This document shows positions 1 through 7,204 of a stretch of 10,985 nt of DNA, one piece after another; within the stretch, counting starts at the first letter, position 1, and each line of letters begins with the position of its first letter. The position numbers and the translations under genes were made by a program. The notes beneath the pieces were generated by a model. It saw only the letters and a program-made list of their open reading frames with translations. It was not told where the DNA came from and did not search any database. The DNA lies in the NCBI GenBank assembly GCA_035390965.1, contig DAOPKE010000089.1, forward strand, positions 1-10,985. Direction: 5' to 3'. This stretch comes from GWF2-43-63 sp035390965 (GTDB lineage: Bacteria; Bacteroidota; Bacteroidia; Bacteroidales; DTU049).

Positions 1-47
1 TACTTTAACCATTTTGCGTTAAATAAAAAAATATTTACTACTTTTAG

Positions 48-80
48 GGGCCGTTTTTTATCTGAACGGTCCTTTTTTTT
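48..80 (+). terminator. Rho-independent terminator just upstream of the zinc-ribbon gene
   Basis: An 8-bp stem (GGGCCGTT at 48-55 with AACGGTCC at 65-72, one G-T pair) closes a 9-base loop and is followed by eight T residues (73-80). It most likely ends a plus-strand gene lying left of the window. One frame shows a stop at 20-22, but too little is visible to call that gene. The hairpin sits only 21 bases before the next start codon, so it could instead act as an attenuator. Confidence 0.75.
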
Positions 81-101
81 GTTTGATAAAATCCTATAGT
101 T

Positions 102-467
102 ATGAGTGATAAATTGTGTCTGGAATGCGGTGAGCCGCTGCTGGGAAGAGCTGACAAGAAGTTCTGCAGCGATCAGTGCCGAAACACTTTCAACAACCGG
201 ATGAATAGTGACTCGATTAATCTGGTGCGAAATATCAATAATCAACTAAGAAAAAACCGGAGAATTCTGACTGAACTTAATCCGGAAGGCAAAACAAAAG
301 TGCATAAGGATAAATTGCTTTCTAAAGGATTTTCCTTTAAATACAGTACTCATAGTTATACAACCCAGAAAGGCACAACCTATTTTTTTATTTACGATCA
401 GGGCTATCTTGCACTTGAGGATGGGTTTTATTTTCTGGTGGTTGACAAGCGTTTACTTGATAAATAA
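102..467 (+). CDS. Small zinc-ribbon protein of unknown function
   Basis: This gene encodes a 121-residue, probably cytoplasmic protein with no signal peptide or membrane segment. The N-terminus has four cysteines spaced C6-x2-C9-x12-C22-x3-C26, followed by an RNTFNN stretch. This resembles the treble-clef or zinc-ribbon motif of small uncharacterised bacterial proteins. Residues 30-65 are basic and polar, and the C-terminal half is rich in aromatic residues and could form a small beta-rich domain. The function is unknown; nucleic-acid or protein binding is only an inference from the zinc motif. The stop is 5 bases before the mpl start, so the two genes are probably co-transcribed. No Shine-Dalgarno sequence is visible. 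There is no room for a promoter between the upstream hairpin and the start, which suggests read-through from further upstream. Confidence 0.8.
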   Translation: MSDKLCLECGEPLLGRADKKFCSDQCRNTFNNRMNSDSINLVRNINNQLRKNRRILTELNPEGKTKVHKDKLLSKGFSFKYSTHSYTTQKGTTYFFIYDQGYLALEDGFYFLVVDKRLLDK

Positions 468-472
468 ATTTC

Positions 473-1825
473 ATGAGAATTCATTTTATTGCTATTGGCG
501 GCGCTGCTATGCACCAGCTTGCCATTGCGCTGCATCTAAACGGGAATGTCGTTTCTGGCTCCGACGATGAAATTTTTGATCCGGCTTTATCCAATCTTCG
601 GCGACATCATTTAATCGGAGATCATTATTCATGGGATCCGGATTCTGTTACCGAAAATATTGACCTGATTATTCTTGGAATGCATGCCAGAAGTGATAAT
701 CCTGAGCTTCTGAAAGCATTGCAGCTTGGACTTGATGTCGTTTCTTTTCCTGAATTCGTTTTCAGATCCAGCCAAAATAAAAAGCGTGTAGTAATAGGGG
801 GTTCGCATGGTAAAACAACCATTACTTCAATGATTATGCATGTATTGAAAGAATGCGGGCGCCCTTTCGATTATCTTGTTGGCAGCCAGGTGCGCGGCTT
901 TGATGTGATGGTTTCGCTTAATGAAAAAAACGATCTTATTGTTATTGAAGGCGATGAGTATCTTTCCAGTTGCCTCGATCCGCGACCAAAGTTTCATCAC
1001 TATCATCCCGATATTGCGGTTGTGAGCGGTATTGAATGGGATCATATCAATGTTTTTCCAGAGTTTGAACAATATACCGGTGCTTTCAGAACTTTTATCA
1101 ATGCCGTTCCTGATCATGGCAGTATAATCTGGTGTGCCAACGATATGAATGTCTCTAAGTTGATGTCGGATTATCAGGGAGCAGCTGAACGTGTTTCATA
1201 TTCCGCTATTCCGCATTTTCTTGAGAATAACCGGCTAAGTGTTTTATGCGGTCTTGTTCCTGTTCCGGTCAATGTTTTTGGTGAGCATAATATGCTTAAT
1301 ATGTCGGCCGCGCTTGAAGTATGCCGGCGCATTGGTATCAGCGATGAATCGTTTTTCTCGGCTATTTCTGGTTTTCAGGGTGCTGCCCGGCGATTGGAAA
1401 CCATTTATGATGAAGATGGTTTGCGCATTTTTCGCGATTTTGCACATGCGCCCAGTAAACTGAAAGCTACTGTAAATGCCGTGAAATCGCGTTTTGCCGA
1501 TGAACAGCTTGTTGCGGTTTTCGAATTGCATACCTTCAGCAGCATGAACAGAAAGTTCCTTCCGCATTATGCCGGAGCACTTGATCAGGCCAATGTCAGA
1601 GCGGTGTATTTTTCTCCACATGCTTTTAAGTTGAAAAAACTGGAACCTTTTACCGAAGCTGAAATACGCGAAGGATTCCAAAATACAAACCTGTCAATCC
1701 TAAACAGTCCTGAAGCTTTGATTGGATTTATCAGGCAACAGGTTACAAAACCGGCAAACATATTGCTCATGAGCTCTGGCAATTTCGAGAATGCGAATTT
1801 TGATGAAATTCCTTTGCTGAACTAA
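473..1825 (+). CDS. mpl: Mur ligase, Mpl type (UDP-MurNAc:murein peptide ligase)
   Basis: This 450-residue Mur-family ligase is close in length to E. coli Mpl (about 457). Mpl joins recycled L-Ala-gamma-D-Glu-meso-diaminopimelate to UDP-N-acetylmuramic acid in the cytoplasm, bypassing MurC, MurD and MurE. The N-terminal Rossmann-like segment begins IHFIAIGG (residues 3-10). The ATP P-loop is GGSHGKTT (109-116). EGDEY lies at 159-163, the SGIEWDH motif at 185-191, GEHN at 270-273 and the C-terminal domain motif RDFAHAPSK at 321-329. The combination of EGDEY with this DFAH motif favours Mpl over MurC. Many Bacteroidota copies are annotated simply as peptidoglycan synthetase, so the peptide substrate is inferred from the family. 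It follows the zinc-ribbon gene by 5 bases with no visible ribosome-binding site. The -33 element of the next gene's promoter lies inside its last codons. Confidence 0.9.
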   Translation: MRIHFIAIGGAAMHQLAIALHLNGNVVSGSDDEIFDPALSNLRRHHLIGDHYSWDPDSVTENIDLIILGMHARSDNPELLKALQLGLDVVSFPEFVFRSSQNKKRVVIGGSHGKTTITSMIMHVLKECGRPFDYLVGSQVRGFDVMVSLNEKNDLIVIEGDEYLSSCLDPRPKFHHYHPDIAVVSGIEWDHINVFPEFEQYTGAFRTFINAVPDHGSIIWCANDMNVSKLMSDYQGAAERVSYSAIPHFLENNRLSVLCGLVPVPVNVFGEHNMLNMSAALEVCRRIGISDESFFSAISGFQGAARRLETIYDEDGLRIFRDFAHAPSKLKATVNAVKSRFADEQLVAVFELHTFSSMNRKFLPHYAGALDQANVRAVYFSPHAFKLKKLEPFTEAEIREGFQNTNLSILNSPEALIGFIRQQVTKPANILLMSSGNFENANFDEIPLLN

Positions 1826-1843
1826 CAAAAAAAATTAACTTTG
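1813..1843 (+). promoter_or_regulatory. Bacteroidota-type promoter for the DUF1573 gene
   Basis: TTTG at 1813-1816 is followed after exactly 19 bases by TAACTTTG at 1836-1843. This matches the known Bacteroides consensus of TTTG, 19-21 bases, TAnnTTTG. Transcription should start near 1849-1851, giving a leader of about 20 bases. The promoter overlaps the 3' end of mpl, so the downstream gene can be expressed independently of it. Confidence 0.8.
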
Positions 1844-1852
1844 TAAAAAATT

Positions 1853-1860
1853 AAAGGAGA
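1853..1860 (+). promoter_or_regulatory. Strong Shine-Dalgarno sequence before the DUF1573 gene
   Basis: AAAGGAGA ends 9 bases before the ATG at 1870. It is the only clear purine-rich ribosome-binding site in the window; the other genes have A-rich or unremarkable leaders. Together with the consensus promoter it suggests relatively high expression of the secreted protein. Confidence 0.6.
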
Positions 1861-1869
1861 ATACGAAAA

Positions 1870-2952
1870 ATGAAAAATCGTGCTTTGATTATTACATCTT
1901 GTCTGATGCTAATATCAGTATTGACTTTTGCTCAGGCAAAGCCAACCATTCAGTTTCAGAGTAAAGTGTACGATTACGGAAAAATTAAGGAGGCGGATGG
2001 TGTTGCTAAAGGTGTTTTCACTTTTACCAATATCGGAAATGATACCCTGCGGATTACCGCTGTTCGCCCGAGTTGCGGCTGTACGGCTTCGTCTTATACC
2101 AAAGATCCTATTCCTCCCGGAGGAACAGGAAGCATTGAAGCTGGTTATAATGCTGCCGGACGCCCCGGACATTTCAATAAGGCCATAACGGTAACTACCA
2201 ACGATCCCGACAATGCTACCATTGTCCTTTCAATCAAGGGTGAAGTGATCCCGAAACCGAAATCAAAAGCCGACGAATATCCCAATAAAATAGGAAATCT
2301 TTATTTCAAAACCAATCACCTGGCTTTTCAGGACCTGAAAGAAAATGAAATCAAGACCGATACGTTCAAATTGTACAACAACGGTACAAAAGAACTCACC
2401 ATTAAATTCAATGAGCTTCCCGCTTTCCTGAAAGCCGAAATTAAGGATCCTGTCATTAAACCGGACATGGAAAGCACCATCCTGATTACTTACGACGCAA
2501 AAGCCCGTGCTGATTACGGTTATGTTTTCGACAAGTTTTTCCTTACCACAGACGATGTTGATCAACCTGAAAAGCTCCTTTATGTAAGTGCCAATATTGT
2601 TCAGGATTTCTCCTGGATGACAGAAAAAAACAAGAAAAAAGCACCCCATATCCTTTTTGAAGCCGAATCGCACGATTTTGGTTCTGTTAAGGTTGGAACC
2701 AATGTTGAGTATAGTTTTAAATTTAAAAATGTTGGCAAATCAACGTTGAAAATTCTGAAAACCAAGGCAAGCTGCGGATGTACAGCCACTGATCCGGTTA
2801 AAACCGTTCTGAAAAAAGGTGAATCCAGCGAAATTAAAGTTGTTTTCAATACTACCGGAAGAAAAGGAAATCAGCACAAAACCATTACTGTTATTACCAA
2901 CGATCCCGATAAGTCAGTCATTGTACTGCATATTCAGGGAAATGTTGAATAA
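1870..2952 (+). CDS. Secreted DUF1573 protein with three immunoglobulin-like modules
   Basis: This 360-residue protein starts with a typical signal peptide: a KNR N-terminus, a hydrophobic core over residues 5-20, and probable cleavage after the AQA at 21-23. It therefore acts in the periplasm or at the surface. Residues about 26-127 and 260-359 are two DUF1573 domains. Each carries the family hallmark SCGCT (68-72 and 301-305) and ends in a TNDPD turn followed by a beta strand. Residues about 142-245 look like a third beta-sandwich of the same general shape but without any cysteine. The mature protein's only cysteines appear to be the two CGC pairs. DUF1573 is related to ASPM-SPD-2-Hydin-like folds and has no firmly established function. 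The gene has its own strong promoter and ribosome-binding site and its own terminator, so it is a single-gene unit. Confidence 0.85.
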   Translation: MKNRALIITSCLMLISVLTFAQAKPTIQFQSKVYDYGKIKEADGVAKGVFTFTNIGNDTLRITAVRPSCGCTASSYTKDPIPPGGTGSIEAGYNAAGRPGHFNKAITVTTNDPDNATIVLSIKGEVIPKPKSKADEYPNKIGNLYFKTNHLAFQDLKENEIKTDTFKLYNNGTKELTIKFNELPAFLKAEIKDPVIKPDMESTILITYDAKARADYGYVFDKFFLTTDDVDQPEKLLYVSANIVQDFSWMTEKNKKKAPHILFEAESHDFGSVKVGTNVEYSFKFKNVGKSTLKILKTKASCGCTATDPVKTVLKKGESSEIKVVFNTTGRKGNQHKTITVITNDPDKSVIVLHIQGNVE

Positions 2953-2973
2953 CACATCTTCTGCAATTGTAAG

Positions 2974-2997
2974 ACCCGCCAATGTGCGGGTTTTTTT
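2974..2997 (+). terminator. Rho-independent terminator after the DUF1573 gene
   Basis: ACCCGC (2974-2979) pairs perfectly with GCGGGT (2986-2991) around a 6-base loop, and a run of seven T residues follows (2991-2997). It lies between convergent genes. On the minus strand there is no T run after the stem, so it probably does not stop murF-alr transcription efficiently. Confidence 0.9.
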
Positions 2998-3011
2998 GTG
3001 CTTATAATCTT

Positions 3012-5513
3012 TCAGTCTTTTTGCATGTAAATCCGCTTTACACGCGCCGAAACAGATGTAAGTGCTTCGTATGCAATAGTCCCCATTGTTTCGGCATAAG
3101 AAATCAGTGAATTGTGCCGGCCGAAAATTTCTGCTTCGTCACCTTCCTTTATATTGTTGATATGACTTACATCGGCCAGACACATGTCCATGCAGATATT
3201 GCCAATAATGGGTGCGGCTTGCCCGTTGATAAAGACATTCCATAACCCGTTGCCCATGTTGCGATGAAATCCGTCGGCATAACCAATGGCTAAAGTTGCT
3301 ATTGTCCTTGCATGTTCCGACTTCGCTTTTCTTGAATATCCAACGGTTTCGCCAGCAGCAATATGTTTAATCTGCAGAATTTTTGTCCGCAGCGATACTA
3401 CCGGTTGCAGCTCGTTGTTGTGAATACCTGCCGGGTCTATGCCATACATTCCGATTCCCAGCCGGACCATATCGAGGTGTGCTTGCGGCAATCGCAATAT
3501 GGCGGCCGAATTTGAAATATGTTTGAGTGTTTTATATCCGATGGATTTTTCGAGATTTCCGGCAAATTCTTTAAACCGTTTGAGTTGTAATTCCGTGAAA
3601 GCGTTTTCTGTGACGTCGTCCGACGAAGTAAAATGCGAAAAGACCGATGCGATCTGAATGCAATCGGCGTTTTCGTTGAGTATTGAAAACAATTCTTCAG
3701 CATCATTTTCTGTAAATCCCAGCCGATGCATACCAGAGTCAAATTTGATATGAATCCGCACCGGAAGCGCGATGAATGATGAATATAATTCTATGTTTTC
3801 AATCAGTTTTTGCAGGGTGGCAAAATTATAAATCTCAGGTTCAAGCTGATGACGGAAAAGAAAGTAATAATTGTTTTCTTCAGGGCTCATTACCATGATT
3901 GGGAGTGTGATCCCAGCATTGCGTAATGCAACACCTTCGTCGGCGTAAGCCACTGCAAGATAATCGAAGCGATGATATTCGAGGTGACGTGCAATTTCAA
4001 TGGCGCCGCTTCCATATGCAAACGCCTTAACCATTGCCATCATGCGGGTTCCGCTGCTTAATTTGCTTTTGAAATAATTGATGTTGTGGGTTAGTGCATT
4101 CAGGTCTGTTTCGAGAATGGTTTCATGTGCTTTGTCTTCAATCAGTGCGCTGATGCGTTCAAAACCAAATCTGCGTGCGCCTTTTAGCAAAATCATCTCG
4201 TCACGGAATATGCTCAGGTCAAAACCATGTAAAAAATCTTCGGTGTTTTTGAAAAAATAGGATTCACCTGAAAATGTTTTGCTGTTGTTGCAAAGGTTTT
4301 CTCCAATACCGATGAAACGGTCTATGCCTCGTTTTGCAATGAGCTTGGCAATTTCGTTGCTCAGATCTTTGCTGTTGCGACCGCTTTCCAGAATATCGGA
4401 CAGGATAATGGTTTTACGGGTATATTCCTTGTTCTTTTCAAGAAAATCAATGGCAATTGACAATGAATTGATGTCTGAATTGTAACTGTCGTTAATAATG
4501 GAGCAGCGGTTTTTTCCTTCTTTCAGTTCAAGTCGCATTTCAATGGACGACAGTTTCCTGATGCGTTCAGAAATGAGATTCTGCGCCATGTTTTCAGACA
4601 GCAGATACACCCAGCAATGAATAATGTTTTCGACAGAGGCCTTATCGGTAAAAGGGATAAAAATCCGAAGTGTTTCATCTTTTCTGACTGCGCTGATATT
4701 TGTACCACCTTTGTTCGCAATAACATCTGTAATCTGCAGCCAGGCATCATTTTTACGACCCCACGAAATCATTTCAACTTTTTTGTTCAGCCCGCTGCTG
4801 ATAATCTTTTGCTCAATTTCAAAGTCGTCGGAGCAATAAATCAGTTTATTGCAATTAACGAAAAGCTGAAGTTTTTCTGCCGCTTTCTGACGGTGGTCAA
4901 TGAAATTTTCGTCATGTGCAGCGCCTATATTTGTCAGAATTCCAATGTTTGGTTGAATGATGTTTTCAAGCGATTGCATTTCGCCTGGTTGCGAAATACC
5001 GGCTTCGAAAATAGCCAGTCGGTGGTTGGCTTCCAGATTGAAAACCGACAAAGGAACTCCAACCTGACTGTTGTAACTTTTGGGACTTCGTACTACATCT
5101 GTGTCGTTTGAAAGCAGCTGGTAGAGCCATTCTTTTACCATTGTTTTTCCATTACTTCCGGTAATGGCAATGACAGGAATGTTGAATTTTTTTCTATGGG
5201 CCGCAGCCAGCGACTGAAGAGCATGCAGCGTGTTGTTTGTTTTTAAAATAGTTGCATCAGCCGGCAGTTCAGTATCTGCAGAAATGTCTGATATTATAAA
5301 TGTTCGGATTCCTTTGTTATAGGCCTCTTTTAAAAACAAATGACCATTGTGCCGAACACCTTTCAATGCGATGAACAGTTCGTTTTTCCCATCTGAAATA
5401 TGTCGGCTGTCGGTTATTATTCCTGAAATCCGGATATTTTTGGCATTGCTTTGCAAAAGTTCTGCTTTGCAAATGTCAACAATTTCATCAATGGAAAATT
5501 GAACGGATTTCAT
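3012..5513 (-). CDS. murF-alr: Bifunctional MurF ligase / alanine racemase fusion
   Basis: This is an 833-residue cytoplasmic fusion. The MurF half (about 1-460) adds D-Ala-D-Ala to UDP-MurNAc-tripeptide. The PLP-dependent alanine racemase half (about 465-833) interconverts L- and D-alanine. Residue numbers here count from the GTG at 5516. The MurF half shows the P-loop TGSNGKT (119-125), a TNIGAAH motif (195-201), NDSYNSD (342-348) and LKGARRFGFE (444-453). The racemase half shows the PLP lysine in AMVKAFAYG (K497), R598 in DSGMHRLG, the catalytic tyrosine Y727 and CMDM (775-778). Y727 lies 19 residues before Y746 of GYADG, as in the Geobacillus enzyme. Both halves look intact. The fusion is common in Bacteroidota. 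I chose ATG 5513, 8 bases after the pdxA stop; GTG 5516 is the in-frame alternative. It is the last gene of the ribF-LRR-pdxA cluster. Confidence 0.95.
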   Translation of the reverse strand: MKSVQFSIDEIVDICKAELLQSNAKNIRISGIITDSRHISDGKNELFIALKGVRHNGHLFLKEAYNKGIRTFIISDISADTELPADATILKTNNTLHALQSLAAAHRKKFNIPVIAITGSNGKTMVKEWLYQLLSNDTDVVRSPKSYNSQVGVPLSVFNLEANHRLAIFEAGISQPGEMQSLENIIQPNIGILTNIGAAHDENFIDHRQKAAEKLQLFVNCNKLIYCSDDFEIEQKIISSGLNKKVEMISWGRKNDAWLQITDVIANKGGTNISAVRKDETLRIFIPFTDKASVENIIHCWVYLLSENMAQNLISERIRKLSSIEMRLELKEGKNRCSIINDSYNSDINSLSIAIDFLEKNKEYTRKTIILSDILESGRNSKDLSNEIAKLIAKRGIDRFIGIGENLCNNSKTFSGESYFFKNTEDFLHGFDLSIFRDEMILLKGARRFGFERISALIEDKAHETILETDLNALTHNINYFKSKLSSGTRMMAMVKAFAYGSGAIEIARHLEYHRFDYLAVAYADEGVALRNAGITLPIMVMSPEENNYYFLFRHQLEPEIYNFATLQKLIENIELYSSFIALPVRIHIKFDSGMHRLGFTENDAEELFSILNENADCIQIASVFSHFTSSDDVTENAFTELQLKRFKEFAGNLEKSIGYKTLKHISNSAAILRLPQAHLDMVRLGIGMYGIDPAGIHNNELQPVVSLRTKILQIKHIAAGETVGYSRKAKSEHARTIATLAIGYADGFHRNMGNGLWNVFINGQAAPIIGNICMDMCLADVSHINNIKEGDEAEIFGRHNSLISYAETMGTIAYEALTSVSARVKRIYMQKD

Positions 5514-5521
5514 CACGGAAT

Positions 5522-6547
5522 TTACTTATTCTTGTTGTAATTCAGTCGGTTGTAGTAAATTTCAACGCCAAGAATAAGAGCATTCCGGAATGAATTGCAA
5601 GAGGCCATGTTTTTGCCGGCAATATCATAACCGGTTCCGTGATCGGGCGAGGTGCGCACAATCGGTAATCCGGCAGTAAAATTCACACCATCTTCGAATG
5701 CCATTACTTTAAAAGGAATCATGGCCTGGTCGTGGTACATGGCCAAAACGGCATCGAAATTCCTGAAAGCGGTGTTACCGAAAAATCCATCGGAAGGAAA
5801 AGGTCCGAATGCATTGATGTGATTTTCGAATGCTTTGCGGATGGCGGGCTCAATAATGTTTTTTTCTTCATCACCGATGAGCGCATCATCGCCTGCATGA
5901 GGATTGAGGCCAAGCACAGCAATTTTGGGATTTGATACCCCAAAGTCATATTTCAATGAATGATTCAGAATGGCAAGCTTTTTCTCAATCAGGGAAATGG
6001 ATAATTCCGAAGAGATTTTATTCACCGGAACATGTCCGGTAACAACACCAATCCTAAGATTGGGACTTATCATCAACATCATGTAATCATCTGTTTTGCA
6101 TTTTTCGGCCAGATATTCCGTGTGCCCGGGAAAATGATAGGTTGGAGATTGAATGTTGCTTTTGTTGATGGGAGCTGTTACCAGAATATCTGCCTGACCA
6201 GCATTAATATCTGTAATGGCCATTTCAAGCGCCTTGTGGGCGAGTTGACCTGCAACAGGATCGGACTTTCCGAATTCAATTTTTATTTCTTCGTTGATGA
6301 TGTTTACAATGTAGGGCTTCCCAGCTTTCAGTTGAGTAAGGTCGCGTACCAGTGTGAGCTGGTAATCGCTGATCGAAAGTGTTTTACGATGATACGAAGC
6401 CGCCTTCGAATTACCATAAATGACAGGAATGCAGAAATCAAGCATGCGACTGTCGGCCAGTGTTTTCAGTATCACTTCGTAACCGATGCCGTTTACATCG
6501 CCATGAGTGATGGCGGCAACAACTTTTTTGTGTTCACGTTCTTTCAT
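5522..6547 (-). CDS. pdxA: 4-hydroxythreonine-4-phosphate dehydrogenase
   Basis: PdxA oxidises 4-phosphohydroxy-L-threonine with NAD(P)+. PdxJ then condenses the product into pyridoxine 5'-phosphate in the DXP-dependent vitamin B6 pathway. The 341-residue length fits the family. Three metal-binding histidines are seen at H172 (TGHVPV), H217 (NPHAGD) and H272 (YHDQA). Their spacings of 45 and 55 residues equal those of the E. coli ligands H166, H211 and H266. Further family motifs are ITHGDVNGIGYE (13-24), GHTEYLA (141-147) and SPDHGTGYDIAG (300-311). It lies 48 bases after the LRR gene, with a -7 promoter box in that gap, and 8 bases before murF-alr. Because the racemase uses PLP, the pairing makes metabolic sense, though that link is an inference. 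Confidence 0.95.
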   Translation of the reverse strand: MKEREHKKVVAAITHGDVNGIGYEVILKTLADSRMLDFCIPVIYGNSKAASYHRKTLSISDYQLTLVRDLTQLKAGKPYIVNIINEEIKIEFGKSDPVAGQLAHKALEMAITDINAGQADILVTAPINKSNIQSPTYHFPGHTEYLAEKCKTDDYMMLMISPNLRIGVVTGHVPVNKISSELSISLIEKKLAILNHSLKYDFGVSNPKIAVLGLNPHAGDDALIGDEEKNIIEPAIRKAFENHINAFGPFPSDGFFGNTAFRNFDAVLAMYHDQAMIPFKVMAFEDGVNFTAGLPIVRTSPDHGTGYDIAGKNMASCNSFRNALILGVEIYYNRLNYNKNK

Positions 6548-6566
6548 GTTCAGAAAAATAGGAAAA

Positions 6567-6574
6567 CAAAGGTA
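6567..6574 (-). promoter_or_regulatory. Putative -7 promoter box for pdxA-murF-alr
   Basis: On the minus strand this reads TACCTTTG, matching TAnnTTTG, about 20 bases before the pdxA ATG. No TTTG -33 element stands at 19-21 bases, so the assignment rests on the -7 box alone. If real, it gives a very short leader and lets pdxA and murF-alr be expressed separately from ribF and the LRR gene. Confidence 0.5.
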
Positions 6575-6595
6575 CTCAAAAATCTTCGGATGGTT

Positions 6596-7204
6596 TTAAT
6601 CTTTGCAATTGCACGACTGTGAGAAGAAAATTTTTGTTTCAGGCAGCATTATTTCTATCACTTCCTGCGCTTCACGCGACATGAATATAACTCTCATGTC
6701 GAGATATTGAAGCGTTTCGCTGAGCTTACCTATTTCTTTGGGCAATTTGTCGAGCTGGTTTCCCCATAAATCAAGTACCGCAAGGTTACTGAGCATGCCA
6801 ATTTCGGGTGGCAGCTCAATGATTTCGTTTTGATTAAGAATCAATGATTTCAATGCACTGAGTTGCCCTATTTCTTTAGGGAGTCTGACTAATCGGTTAC
6901 GTGAAATATTCAATACTCTCAATTTGTTTAATTGCCCTATTTCAGCTGGAATGTTTTCCAGTTTGTTTTTTTTCAGGTCGAGATAAATCAGATTGGGGCA
7001 TTGAAAAACAACCGCTGGAATGGATGTGAGTTTTTGCCTGGATAAATCGATATATTCTACTGCATCCGTGTTGCTGGCTATCTGGTTGGTGTCGGTGTAA
7101 ACAATGGCTGTTGAAATTCCGGGCGGTGTCATATCAGGAATTTCCTGTGCGCCGCATAGGGCGGGAAAAAACAAAAAAGCAATATAGCGTAGTTGTTTCA
7201 GCAT
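6596..7204 (-). CDS. Small secreted leucine-rich-repeat protein
   Basis: This 202-residue protein starts with a hydrophobic signal-like segment (residues 1-20, ending ALCGAQ). About five leucine-rich repeats with a 23-residue period follow, starting near residues 49, 72, 95, 118 and 141. The pattern is LxxLxLxxNxLxxLPxEIGxL, the bacterial or plant-type LRR. A degenerate repeat and a C-terminal tail with two nearby cysteines (SCNCKD) close the protein. LRR arrays form curved solenoids that bind other proteins; the partner here is unknown. The signal segment implies the periplasm or surface. Its ATG overlaps the ribF stop by 7 bases, so translation is probably coupled to ribF, an odd partner for a secreted protein. 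A lipoprotein is less likely because the residue before C17 is leucine. Confidence 0.85.
   Translation of the reverse strand: MLKQLRYIAFLFFPALCGAQEIPDMTPPGISTAIVYTDTNQIASNTDAVEYIDLSRQKLTSIPAVVFQCPNLIYLDLKKNKLENIPAEIGQLNKLRVLNISRNRLVRLPKEIGQLSALKSLILNQNEIIELPPEIGMLSNLAVLDLWGNQLDKLPKEIGKLSETLQYLDMRVIFMSREAQEVIEIMLPETKIFFSQSCNCKD

Noticed and set aside
1..22. Tail of an upstream gene (stop TAA at 20-22) or start of a minus-strand gene (ATG at 12)
   Set aside because: Too few codons are visible to decide between these, and neither shows a recognisable motif.
1244..1681. A 145-residue minus-strand reading frame inside mpl
   Set aside because: It is a shadow of the mpl C-terminal domain, with no promoter or domain support.
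2974..2997. Shared terminator for both convergent genes
   Set aside because: Only the plus strand has a T run after the stem. On the minus strand the stem is followed by mixed sequence, so I call it plus-strand only.
4617..5111. A 164-residue plus-strand reading frame inside murF-alr
   Set aside because: It is antisense to a well-supported coding region with conserved MurF motifs and has no family resemblance or start signals.
6032..6622. A 196-residue plus-strand reading frame opposite pdxA
   Set aside because: It lies antisense to the pdxA metal-binding region and its translation shows no recognisable domain. The length comes from codon bias of the opposite strand.
7145..7204. Lipoprotein signal in the LRR protein (ALC before GAQ)
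   Set aside because: The residue before the cysteine is leucine, which does not fit the lipobox requirement for a small residue. A standard signal peptide is more likely.
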